DNA of 7,318 nucleotides from Negativicutes bacterium UBA1444 (GTDB lineage Bacteria; Bacillota; Negativicutes; UBA1444): positions 754 to 8,071 of the forward strand of contig DCTI01000194.1 of the NCBI GenBank assembly GCA_002329525.1, written 5' to 3'. The notes beneath the pieces were generated by a model that was given only the letters and a program-made list of their open reading frames with translations, ran no database searches and was not told the DNA's origin. Position numbers and translations under genes: made by a program. Numbering within the stretch: the first letter of the stretch is position 1; the number at the start of each line of letters is the position of its first letter. Shown one piece after another: positions 1-6,861 of this stretch.

Positions 1-276
1 GGGAGCACGTTTGTGGGTGCGGAAAACGCCCACCGGCTTGCCGGACTGGATCAGCAGTGTCTCGTCGTCGGCCAACTGCTTCAGAGTGGCCACGATGGCA
101 TCGAAGGCTTCCCAGTTGCGGGCTGCCTTACCGGTACCACCATAGACGATCAACTGATCCGGCTTCTCCGCCACCTCAGGGTCAAGGTTGTTCATCAGCA
201 TGCGCATCACTGCTTCCTGCTGCCAGCCACGGCATGACAGCTCAGTGCCCCGCGGGGCTCGGACTACACGACTCAT
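1..276 (-). CDS. hutU: Urocanate hydratase (urocanase), N-terminal part, truncated by window edge
   Basis: Encodes the first 92 residues of urocanase, the cytosolic NAD+-dependent enzyme that hydrates urocanate to 4-imidazolone-5-propionate, the second step of histidine degradation. Visible family signatures are [17 protein letters not shown] near the N-terminus (residues 6-22), [13 protein letters not shown] (25-37), [11 protein letters not shown] (45-55, part of the conserved glycine-rich NAD-binding region) and [12 protein letters not shown] (77-88). The ATG at 276-274 follows an AAGGAGGA ribosome site at 290-283 with 6 nt spacing, and the protein begins exactly where family members begin. 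The full enzyme is about 550 residues, so most of it lies beyond position 1. The frame is open and intact up to the edge. The gene lies downstream of hutH on the same strand, the usual hut arrangement, but is separated by 358 nt containing three hairpin repeats. Confidence 0.95.
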   Translation of the reverse strand, partial: MSRVVRAPRGTELSCRGWQQEAVMRMLMNNLDPEVAEKPDQLIVYGGTGKAARNWEAFDAIVATLKQLADDETLLIQSGKPVGVFRTHKRAP

Positions 277-282
277 TGACAA

Positions 283-290
283 TCCTCCTT
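283..290 (-). promoter_or_regulatory. Ribosome-binding site of hutU
   Basis: AAGGAGGA read on the minus strand, a near-perfect Shine-Dalgarno sequence 6 nt before the hutU ATG. It fixes the start codon. It shows that hutU has its own strong initiation signal and need not depend on coupling to the distant hutH stop codon. Confidence 0.85.
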
Positions 291-327
291 CAAAATATAG
301 ATTTTAGCTGCAAGTCTCTGTAAGTCA

Positions 328-379
328 GGGGGCACACCTCAGCAGGGATGTCCGTTGAGAGGGTCTAAGGAATGTCCCC
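328..379. repeat. REP-like hairpin A
   Basis: Outer stem 328-334 with 373-379 (seven pairs, one of them G-T), 2x2 internal loop, inner stem 337-342 with 365-370 (one mismatch), 22-nt loop 343-364. The loop is clearly related to that of hairpin C: both contain GATGTCCGTT followed by an AGAGG-like run. Just outside the right arm, CCCA at 377-380 can alternatively pair with TGGG at 386-389. Confidence 0.7.
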
Positions 380-434
380 AACGGGTGGGTATAAACTCTC
401 TCCCTATCCTTGAGGTAGAAGTCTCTCTAAGTCA

Positions 435-509
435 GGCGACACGCCTCGCATGCAGCCCGTTTTGAAAGAAGGGGCATGATGAGAGTTTCGAGAGCTGAGG
501 TATGTCCCC
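435..509. repeat. REP-like hairpin B, with a nested extra stem in the loop
   Basis: The most diverged copy. The outer stem 435-441 with 503-509 has one C-C mismatch, and the inner stem is 444-447 with 497-500. Its loop is about 24 nt longer than in A and C. Part of that extra sequence folds by itself: CATGC (449-453) pairs with GCATG (474-478), and CCC (456-458) pairs with GGG (471-473), around a 12-nt loop. CCCC (506-509) can alternatively pair with GGGG (516-519). Confidence 0.6.
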
Positions 510-563
510 AACAGAGGGGCATTGCTCTCCCCTCATGCTTCCTGTAGAAGTTCCTGTCGGTCA

Positions 564-615
564 GGGGACACACCTCAGCAGAGATGTCCGTTTAGAGGAT
601 CTGAGGAATGTCCCC
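564..615. repeat. REP-like hairpin C
   Basis: The best-preserved copy. GGGGACA (564-570) pairs perfectly with TGTCCCC (609-615). CCTCAG (573-578) pairs perfectly with CTGAGG (601-606) across a CA/AA internal loop. The apical loop is 22 nt. It lies 19 nt past the hutH stop codon in the direction of transcription. CCCCA (612-616) can alternatively pair with TGGGG (622-626) in a small 5-bp, 5-nt-loop hairpin. There is no T-tract after the stem on either strand, so it is not a standard intrinsic terminator. Confidence 0.75.
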
Positions 616-634
616 AACGGGTGGGGTTGGCTCT

Positions 635-2161
<1,527 letters not shown>

Positions 2162-2166
2162 TCTTT

Positions 2167-2174
2167 CTCCTCCT
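2167..2174 (-). promoter_or_regulatory. Ribosome-binding site of hutH
   Basis: AGGAGGAG on the minus strand, 5 nt before the ATG at 2161. It decides between this start and upstream in-frame starts, including an ATG about 20 nt further up and one at 2275 that lies inside the preceding gene. Confidence 0.85.
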
Positions 2175-2207
2175 GTCGTCATTATCCGGCGGGATGAACC
2201 GTTCCCG

Positions 2208-2774
2208 TCACGGAGCCAAAGCCAGTGCGTACAAAAAGGCGACGACACCGCCGGCGCCCGCAATTGCGCCGCCATACCAGTAGACGTGATTTTTGCTGAT
2301 GGACGCCAGCGAGGACAGCAAAATCCCGATTTGTAGCAATATCAACGCTTCGCCGAAACGCATGCCGTGTTTTTGGTATTGATCGCGAGCCGCTTCCAGT
2401 TTCTTGGCCTCCGCCATGATTTCATTTTTTTCCTGTTTATAGCGGGCCACTTCCTTGTCATAGGCGACGATCTTCGCCTGGTAGGCTTCCGTGGCCATCG
2501 GAGCGGAATGCCGGGCCAGCTCCAAGGCGTCGCGCTGGGTCTGATAAGCAGTTTCTTTGATGCTTTTTGCCTGATAGTATGCCCACTGGTCCGAGGCCTG
2601 GCTTTGCGCCAACACCATCTTGGTGCTGTAGCCGCCAGCCTTGAACGACGATAACGTGGCACAGACCGCCAAAATGAGCGTGGTAATTGCAATAAAGGTG
2701 GGAATTCGGTCTTTCCACTTTGTCGGGGCTGTCGCAGCCGCCTCCGGTTGGCTAGTTTTGTTTTTCGTGGTCAT
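2208..2774 (-). CDS. DUF4337-type membrane protein
   Basis: A 188-residue protein of unknown function that I recognise as DUF4337-like from its layout and the motif QASDQWAYYQAKSIKE (59-74). A short polar N-terminus (1-20) is followed by a hydrophobic helix at about 24-45. A long charged, probably coiled-coil stretch (about 98-136, rich in Lys, Glu, Ala and Gln) comes next, then two more hydrophobic helices at about 141-160 and 165-187. It is probably an inner-membrane protein with a soluble helical hairpin between TM1 and TM2. The ATG at 2774 is preceded by a modest GGAAAGGGTG ribosome site about 10 nt upstream. It sits 46 nt before hutH and 101 nt after the flavoprotein, all on the same strand, so co-transcription with hutH is likely. 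No catalytic residues are evident, and the link to histidine use is positional only. Confidence 0.8.
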   Translation of the reverse strand: MTTKNKTSQPEAAATAPTKWKDRIPTFIAITTLILAVCATLSSFKAGGYSTKMVLAQSQASDQWAYYQAKSIKETAYQTQRDALELARHSAPMATEAYQAKIVAYDKEVARYKQEKNEIMAEAKKLEAARDQYQKHGMRFGEALILLQIGILLSSLASISKNHVYWYGGAIAGAGGVVAFLYALALAP

Positions 2775-2875
2775 AAACTGTTTTCACCCTTTCCGTTGTA
2801 TGCTCTTAGAAAATGCCCAAGTCATATTTTTTTATCCCAGTTGCCCTGCCAAGGCCAATGCCCCGTAACGATTCC

Positions 2876-3745
2876 TCAGGTGTCCCGATAAGGCTTGCGC
2901 AACATCAGCAATTCTTGACGGTGGGACATAAAATCCGCTTTGATCGCTTCCAGCCGGCGGGCATGCTCCGCCATGCCCGCCGCCGAATAGCGGAAGTGCT
3001 CCGTCGCAGTCCATGCCGGTTGAAGCTCCATCGCAGCGACGGCTGGCGTCGCGCGCAGATTGCCAATGGTGCCGCAAATCGCGCATCGCAAGCCGCCATC
3101 AGTCGAAATTCGCAATATCCCGCTACCGCAGACAGGACAGGCGATGTCGTCAACCTCGGTCGATTGACGGACGACTGCCGTCGCATCGCCGGAGTCCGGC
3201 GATGCCGCATCGGCCGACAACAATCGGCCAGCCAGTTCCCGGGCCCGACCCAAAATTTCCGGCCGTACTGCCTCGCCCGGGTTCGCCGCGCGCACCGGCA
3301 GCACGCCCACAACATCCAGATGCAAAAACCGGGCGACGCTGACAGTCGCTTCCACGCCGTAGCCTTGCCAGTCCGCCACGCCATAGGGTACCGCGACCAC
3401 GCAACGACGACCGGCATATTTTTCTCCCTCGTTCATCACGCTGATCAGGCGGTCGCACAGGAGCTTTAGCCGGGTATGCATTCCCAAAAAATAAACGGGA
3501 GAGGCAAGAATGATTGCGTCGGCTTCTTGAATCTCATGCAAAACGCTTGCCAAATCATCCGGAATGATGCAATCCTTTCCGCTTGTCAAGCAAGCGTAAC
3601 AGGCACGACAAGGTTCAATGCGAAAATCTTCAAGGCGCAGCATTTTTTTCTCCACCGAATCCGGTAGCGCCGCCAACATTTCTTTCGCCAATATTTCCGA
3701 ATTGCCGACCTTGCGGGCCGAAGATACAATCGCTAAAACCTTCAT
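2876..3745 (-). CDS. Iron-sulfur flavoprotein (NADPH-dependent FMN reductase family) with C-terminal zinc ribbon
   Basis: A 289-residue flavodoxin-fold redox protein. The N-terminal sequence MKVLAIVSSARKVGNSEILA carries the FMN phosphate-binding loop (about 8-16). Cysteines 46, 49, 52 and 59 (C-x2-C-x2-C-x6-C, within EPCRACYACLTSGKDC) match the compact cysteine motif that binds a 4Fe-4S cluster in archaeal and clostridial iron-sulfur flavoproteins. SPVYFLGMH (82-90) is the family's second flavin-contact loop. After the flavodoxin domain (about 1-180) comes an extra domain with CPVC (203-206) and CAIC (221-224), spaced like a rubredoxin or zinc ribbon, then a helical, basic tail to 289. The ATG at 3745 follows a purine-rich GGGGGAGAAGAA site. 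The likely role is electron transfer or reduction of small quinones or oxidants; the partner is unknown. It lies 44 nt after the Cys4 protein gene. The zinc-ribbon tail makes it longer than simple family members. Confidence 0.85.
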   Translation of the reverse strand: MKVLAIVSSARKVGNSEILAKEMLAALPDSVEKKMLRLEDFRIEPCRACYACLTSGKDCIIPDDLASVLHEIQEADAIILASPVYFLGMHTRLKLLCDRLISVMNEGEKYAGRRCVVAVPYGVADWQGYGVEATVSVARFLHLDVVGVLPVRAANPGEAVRPEILGRARELAGRLLSADAASPDSGDATAVVRQSTEVDDIACPVCGSGILRISTDGGLRCAICGTIGNLRATPAVAAMELQPAWTATEHFRYSAAGMAEHARRLEAIKADFMSHRQELLMLRKPYRDT

Positions 3746-3789
3746 TTCTTCTCCCCCTCACAGTCTGTCAATGTAGTCTTTTTCCGTTT

Positions 3790-4122
3790 TCATTCCTGCC
3801 CTTCCTCCCCTGCGGTTTCGCTCAGGCGCAGCAATATTTCCGCCACTTTTTCCGGCAGGGCTGCTTCCGCCACCTTTTCCCGCTGGATACTCTCGCCGGC
3901 GACCAAGATTACCGGCCGGGTCTCCTTCAAAAACTGCTTTTGCACACACCCCACCGGACAGCCATTGACGAGAAGAACCGCATCATAAGCGTTATCTTTC
4001 AGCGCCACCAGCTTCCAGTCCGCATTTCGTTCCGCCAACAACACCGCCAGTTTTCCCGCCAGTTCGGTACGATCGATCGACGGGTTGCATCCGCCACAAT
4101 ATTTTACGGCCAGCTTCCGCAT
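3790..4122 (-). CDS. Small conserved-looking protein with CxxC and CxxxC motifs
   Basis: A 110-residue soluble protein that I cannot assign to a characterised function. Two cysteine pairs stand out: KYCGGCNP (Cys9 and Cys12) and NGCPVGC (Cys55 and Cys59). Four well-placed cysteines next to Gly and Pro suggest binding of zinc or a small iron-sulfur cluster, or thiol redox chemistry. The remainder alternates hydrophobic strands (AVLLV near 48-52, RPVILVAG near 69-76) with charged helices, compatible with a small alpha/beta fold. The ATG at 4122 lies only 3 nt after the stop codon of the SDR gene, so translation is probably coupled, and its ribosome site must lie within the end of the SDR gene. 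It ends 44 nt before the flavoprotein. The placement between two redox genes suggests an accessory or electron-carrying role (inference). Confidence 0.75.
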   Translation of the reverse strand: MRKLAVKYCGGCNPSIDRTELAGKLAVLLAERNADWKLVALKDNAYDAVLLVNGCPVGCVQKQFLKETRPVILVAGESIQREKVAEAALPEKVAEILLRLSETAGEEGQE

Positions 4123-4125
4123 CGC

Positions 4126-4887
4126 TTATTGGGCAGTCCAGCCGCCGTCGACCGTCAGCGTCTGGCCCGTCATGAAGTTGGAGGCATCCGAGGCGAGATA
4201 CAACGCTGCGCCAGCCAGATCGGAGACCTGACCCAGACGCCCGGCCGGAGTTTTGCGCAAAGTTGCGTTCCGAATTTTTTCATCCTGCATCATGGTTTCG
4301 TTGATTGCGGTCAACACAAAGCCGGGGCACAGCGCATTCACCTGAATGTTATAACGCGCCCATTCCAGGGCCAATGCGCGTGTCAGGCCCAAAACGCCAG
4401 CTTTTGCCGCGCAGTAGCTAAGGGTCAGTTTTTGCCCGACTTGTCCCATGATCGAAGCTGTATTGACGATTTTTCCCCGTTGCTGCCGAATCATCCGCAA
4501 CCCGGCCCGTTGCGAACACAAGAACACACTTTTCAGATCCAGGTCGAGTACCTGATCCCATTCATCTTCGGTGATCTCCTCCGCTTTCCGTGTCAGTGCC
4601 CCACCGGCATTATTGACCAAAACATCAATGCGGCCGAATGACGTTTCGACGCTTTGCATCAACCGCTCCACCTGCTCAAGCTTGGTCACGTCCGCCGACA
4701 CAAACGCTGTTTTCAAGCCGCTGGCGCCGAGTTCCGACGCCACCTGCTCACAGGTCAGCGGATTGCGGCCAACGATGATCACTGTTGCGCCGGCTTTACC
4801 CAGACATTCGGCAATTCCCCGGCCGATTCCTCGCGTCGACCCGGTTACAATAGCCACTCTCCCTGTCAAATCAAACATCTCCGGCAT
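4126..4887 (-). CDS. Short-chain dehydrogenase/reductase (FabG-like SDR)
   Basis: A 253-residue classical SDR that would oxidise an alcohol or reduce a ketone with NAD(P)H in the cytosol. It has the Rossmann motif TGSTRGIG (15-22), NNAG (92-95), the catalytic Ser145 in NTASIMG, and the Tyr158-x3-Lys162 pair in SYCAAKAG, followed by CPGF (187-190). Arg41 after the second strand (VGRN) hints at NADP(H). The C-terminus FMTGQTLTVDGGW is typical of FabG-like members. The usual active-site Asn in the helix before 'LKSVF' is replaced by Asp117 (VLDLDLKSVF). The start at 4887 is chosen because AGGAGG lies 6 nt upstream; an in-frame extension to 5019 has no SDR homology. It is first in the minus-strand block, 3 nt before the Cys4 gene. 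The family name does not reveal the substrate, and the label 3-oxoacyl-ACP reductase would be a guess. Confidence 0.92.
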   Translation of the reverse strand: MPEMFDLTGRVAIVTGSTRGIGRGIAECLGKAGATVIIVGRNPLTCEQVASELGASGLKTAFVSADVTKLEQVERLMQSVETSFGRIDVLVNNAGGALTRKAEEITEDEWDQVLDLDLKSVFLCSQRAGLRMIRQQRGKIVNTASIMGQVGQKLTLSYCAAKAGVLGLTRALALEWARYNIQVNALCPGFVLTAINETMMQDEKIRNATLRKTPAGRLGQVSDLAGAALYLASDASNFMTGQTLTVDGGWTAQ

Positions 4888-4893
4888 CACTTT

Positions 4894-4899
4894 CCTCCT
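4894..4899 (-). promoter_or_regulatory. Ribosome-binding site of the SDR gene
   Basis: AGGAGG on the minus strand, 6 nt before the ATG at 4887, within a longer purine-rich run. It supports the 253-residue start over the 44-residue in-frame extension. Confidence 0.8.
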
Positions 4900-5000
4900 C
4901 CCTCCGATAAACGCCAATTTGAACGAATCTTGTTCCGCTTTGATTCCTGTATGCAATGCCAACGAATTTCTGTCATCCGAGCGCCCCTCCCTGTCGTGCC

Positions 5001-5022
5001 ACTGCGGAAACAGTTTCACAGT
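5001..5022. promoter_or_regulatory. Interrupted 22-nt palindrome upstream of the SDR gene, possible operator
   Basis: ACTG-cg-GAAAC-a-GTTTC-a-CAGT: two nested inverted repeats (4 bp outer, 5 bp inner) around a single central base. It lies about 115 nt upstream of the SDR start, in the region expected to hold that transcript's promoter and leader. The form suits a dimeric regulator, but no regulator gene is present and I could not place a convincing -35/-10 pair beside it. Confidence 0.35.
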
Positions 5023-5098
5023 TCAATTCAATCCATTGATAATTTCCGCTTCTTGACACAAAACTCCTTCGCGTTCCTTGCTTGCACTAATTTTTAAG

Positions 5099-5439
5099 AT
5101 GGATGAAGTGGTATCTTTTATCAAAAACATTGCCGGTCAACCCAACCTGCTTGGTCTCAACGCCGCCATCGAAGCCGCCCGGGTTGGCGAACAGGGCCGC
5201 GGGTTCGGCGTAGTGGCGGAAGAAGTCCGTAAATTGGCCTCTTCGAGCGCCGAATCGGTAAAGACTATCACGCAGTCGTTGCAGCAAATTCAAGTCTCGA
5301 TCGACTCCTTGTCCAACAAACTGGTTACCATTGATAAAAATGTCAGCGAACAATCGGCGAAATGGCCAAATTCAGCCAAAACTTGGCCGTATTGGCATCC
5401 GATCTTTAGCAGGTCGCGTCGACGTTGTTCGACGACTGA
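5099..5439 (+). pseudogene. Decayed methyl-accepting chemotaxis protein, C-terminal signalling-domain fragment
   Basis: The translation shows the highly conserved chemoreceptor hairpin tip that contacts CheA and Che[21 protein letters not shown], then [18 protein letters not shown]. Only the cytoplasmic signalling part remains; sensory, membrane and upstream helices are missing, and homology begins abruptly at about 5096-5099. The usual IA-Q-T-N reads IAGQPN, a Pro in a conserved helix. After GAA at 5348-5350 the homologous reading shifts frame (a loss of one base or gain of two), continuing as [18 protein letters not shown]. It then meets TAG at 5407-5409, followed in the same frame by QVASTLFDD and TGA at 5437-5439, a plausible original C-terminus. 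N-terminal loss, frameshift and nonsense codon together mark it as a pseudogene. In the original frame the sequence runs open into the aminotransferase, which is coincidental. Confidence 0.85.
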
Positions 5440-5493
5440 CCCGACTTCCGCATCGTTTTCTACGCCTGAAAAATTGCCGAAGTTTTCGTACTC

Positions 5494-5529
5494 GCCTGTC
5501 TTGTCATCATCACGGCAGGCTTTTCTCTT
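5494..5529 (+). terminator. Terminator-like hairpin after the MCP remnant
   Basis: GCCTGTC (5494-5500) pairs with GGCAGGC (5514-5520), seven pairs including one G-T, around a 13-nt loop. A pyrimidine run TTTTCTCTT (5521-5529) follows. It sits 55 nt after the remnant's last stop codon and just before the aminotransferase promoter, where the original chemoreceptor gene's terminator would be expected. The long loop and interrupted T-tract make it weaker than the one at 6778. Confidence 0.45.
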
Positions 5530-5556
5530 GCCAGAAAGACGCAAATCATATAAAAT
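5528..5556 (+). promoter_or_regulatory. Sigma-70/sigma-A type promoter for the aminotransferase
   Basis: TTGCCA (5528-5533, 5 of 6 to TTGACA), a 17-bp spacer, then TAAAAT (5551-5556, 5 of 6 to TATAAT). Transcription would begin near 5563, giving a leader of about 40 nt before the ATG at 5603. The surrounding AT-rich stretch and optimal spacing make this the best promoter in the window. It overlaps the T-tract of the preceding terminator-like hairpin. Confidence 0.6.
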
Positions 5557-5602
5557 GTCATCGTGTGTTGTGCAAATGTTCACCAGAAAAGGAGTCTTGT
5601 GT

Positions 5603-6766
5603 ATGCGTCCATTTTCGAAACTGACCCAAGGCCTCGTCGGCCAGCCGATGTTGGAAATTTTGACCACCGTTACCGCGATGGAAGCCGCCGGTCGGAAGGT
5701 ATACCGGTTCGAAGTCGGCGACTCGGATTTTGACGCCCATCCCCATATCATCGAGGCCACCAAGGCCGCCCTGGACAGTGGACACACGCGGTATGTCAAC
5801 TCCATGGGCATTGAACCGCTACGGCAATCCATCAGTCGCTATATCGAACGCGGTTGGGGGTTCCGCCCCGACCTGGACCAGATTGTCGCGATGCCGTCCA
5901 ACAGTGTCATCGACTTTGCGGTCCGTTGTTTGGTCGATCCCGGCGAAGAAGTCATTTTCCCCGATCCCGGCTTTCCCTCCTACTTTGCCGTGACCAATTA
6001 TCTCGGTATCCAGGATGTCCGGGTGCCGGTGTATGAAGCCAACGGGTTCCGCCTGAACCCGGATGATTTGGAAGCCAAAATCACCGACAAAACGAAACTG
6101 ATTATCGTCAATACCCCCCAGAACCCCACCGGAGCAGTGATGACCCGGGAAGAAGCCGAACGGATCGCCGCCATCGCCAAAAAGCACGATCTGTGGCTGC
6201 TCAGCGATGAAATGTATTCCGAAAATCTTTATGAAGGATTGCAGCATCATTCTCCGGCATCCGTTGACCGTTGCCGGGAGCGGACCATTATTCTGCACGG
6301 ATTTTCCAAGGGATTCTCAATGTCCGGCTGGCGGCTCGGCTATGCCGTCGGGCCGGCTGCCCTCATGGCCAAGATGGGGCTGATGTTCCAGACCATCTAT
6401 TCCTGCGTTCCGCCCTTCATCCAGTATGCCGGTATCAGCGCCCTCGACGGGGACCGTCAGTTATTGCGCCAGCGCATGGAGTTTTATCAACACCTGCGTG
6501 ATGTCATGGTTGGCGCACTGAATGAGATCCCCGGCGTTTCCTGTGCCGCCCCCAAAGGCTCCATCTACGCATTCCCCAACATTCAGGGTACCGGCCTCAG
6601 CAGTCAGGAGTTCGCCAAAACCGTACTGGAGAAAGCGGGAGTTGCCGTTGTGCCAGGGCCCTGTTTCGGTCCGCGCGGCGAAGGCTATGTCCGGTTCTGT
6701 TATTTGCGGGAGGAATCCATGTTGCGGGAAGCCTGCGAAAAAATGAAGCAAGTGCTGGCCAAATGA
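5603..6766 (+). CDS. PLP-dependent aminotransferase, class I/II (aspartate aminotransferase fold)
   Basis: A complete 387-residue fold-type I transaminase, which moves an amino group between an amino acid and a 2-oxo acid via pyridoxal phosphate. Visible residues are Asn174 in TPQNPTG, Asp202 and Tyr205 in SDEMYSE, the Schiff-base Lys236 in [15 protein letters not shown] with the phosphate-binding Arg244, and the substrate-carboxylate Arg364 in GYVRFCY. The N-terminal part has [14 protein letters not shown] (36-49), where many relatives have GxPDF. The ATG at 5603 follows AGGAG with about 9 nt spacing. The frame is open upstream into the MCP remnant, but those residues are not aminotransferase sequence. 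It is a single-gene transcript with its own promoter and terminator. The residues do not fix the amino acid substrate; aspartate, alanine, aromatic or branched-chain are all possible. Confidence 0.93.
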   Translation: MRPFSKLTQGLVGQPMLEILTTVTAMEAAGRKVYRFEVGDSDFDAHPHIIEATKAALDSGHTRYVNSMGIEPLRQSISRYIERGWGFRPDLDQIVAMPSNSVIDFAVRCLVDPGEEVIFPDPGFPSYFAVTNYLGIQDVRVPVYEANGFRLNPDDLEAKITDKTKLIIVNTPQNPTGAVMTREEAERIAAIAKKHDLWLLSDEMYSENLYEGLQHHSPASVDRCRERTIILHGFSKGFSMSGWRLGYAVGPAALMAKMGLMFQTIYSCVPPFIQYAGISALDGDRQLLRQRMEFYQHLRDVMVGALNEIPGVSCAAPKGSIYAFPNIQGTGLSSQEFAKTVLEKAGVAVVPGPCFGPRGEGYVRFCYLREESMLREACEKMKQVLAK

Positions 6767-6777
6767 ACCATTCCGTC

Positions 6778-6813
6778 AAAAAGCGTCCGGGAATTCTCCC
6801 GGGCGCTTTTTTT
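6778..6813. terminator. Bidirectional intrinsic terminator between convergent genes
   Basis: AAAAAGCG-T-CCGGGA (6778-6792) pairs with TCCCGG-G-CGCTTTTT (6797-6811) around a 4-nt loop, with one T-G wobble. T residues continue to 6813 on the plus strand, and the A-run at 6778-6782 gives a T-tract on the minus strand. It lies 11 nt after the aminotransferase stop codon and 48 nt beyond the end of the convergent MFS gene, so it can serve both. Confidence 0.9.
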
Positions 6814-6861
6814 GTTGCCCCAATCATTTAATGTCCAGGGAATGGCCGACAACTGCATCCC

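Larger units (their letters stand above)
328..615. repeat. Three tandem, diverged REP-like hairpin repeats between hutH and hutU
   Basis: Three related units fill most of the gap between hutH and hutU. Each carries a long imperfect palindrome: hairpin A 328-379, B 435-509, C 564-615. The left arms read GGGGGCA/GGCGACA/GGGGACA, followed after 2 nt by CCTCAG or CCTCGC. The right arms read CTAAGG or CTGAGG, then 2 nt, then TGTCCCC. In C the stem is 7 bp, a 2x2 internal loop, then 6 bp, closing a 22-nt loop. A has the same geometry and the same 22-nt loop length, with a G-T wobble and one mismatch. B is longer. The linkers are also related (CTCTC..., then GTAGAAG, then GTCAGG), so the tandem unit is about 106-130 bp. 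The structure resembles REP/MITE-like palindromes mobilised by IS200-type (RAYT) transposases, but no transposase is visible and that assignment is an inference. Confidence 0.75.
4888..5098. other. Intergenic region between divergent SDR gene and MCP remnant
   Basis: About 210 nt without a supported gene. It contains the SDR ribosome site and the 5001-5022 palindrome. A TTGACA at 5053-5058 on the plus strand has no -10 element at a suitable distance. The missing N-terminal part of the chemoreceptor is not found here in any frame, so it has been lost rather than merely shifted in frame. Confidence 0.6.

Noticed and set aside
294..299. TATATT on the minus strand as a -10 element of a separate hutU promoter
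   Set aside because: Transcription would begin inside or next to the ribosome site at 283-290, leaving no usable leader, and the -35 match is poor.
328..615. The three palindromes as intrinsic terminators or as a CRISPR array
   Set aside because: No T-tract follows any stem on either strand, so they are not standard terminators. The repeats are long, diverged, unequal in spacing and have related rather than unique linkers, so this is not CRISPR.
2162..2275. 38-residue N-terminal extension of HutH
   Set aside because: It overlaps the end of the DUF4337 gene, has no histidase homology, and a strong AGGAGGAG site precedes the internal ATG at 2161.
2775..2875. Promoter or terminator between the flavoprotein and DUF4337 genes
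   Set aside because: The minus strand has TTGGCC or TTGGCA, but the candidate -10 elements are poor or badly spaced. The only stem (TTGGCC/GGGCAA) has a mismatch and no T-tract. A weak promoter cannot be excluded.
3583..4641. Long open frame (352 codons) on the plus strand opposite the flavoprotein, Cys4 and SDR genes
   Set aside because: Its translation is low-complexity and Arg/Pro/His/Gln-rich, with no recognisable domain. The opposite strand holds well-supported genes, so it is an antisense shadow.
4888..5019. 44-residue N-terminal extension of the SDR
   Set aside because: The extension lacks SDR homology, and AGGAGG with correct spacing precedes the ATG at 4887.
5053..5058. Perfect TTGACA on the plus strand as a promoter for the MCP remnant
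   Set aside because: No acceptable -10 hexamer lies 15-19 nt downstream, and the downstream gene is a truncated remnant.
5078..5602. Fusion of chemoreceptor domain to aminotransferase in one 562-residue frame
   Set aside because: The linking residues are translation of a frameshifted receptor end, a terminator-like hairpin and a promoter. A good ribosome site and a normal aminotransferase start lie at 5603.
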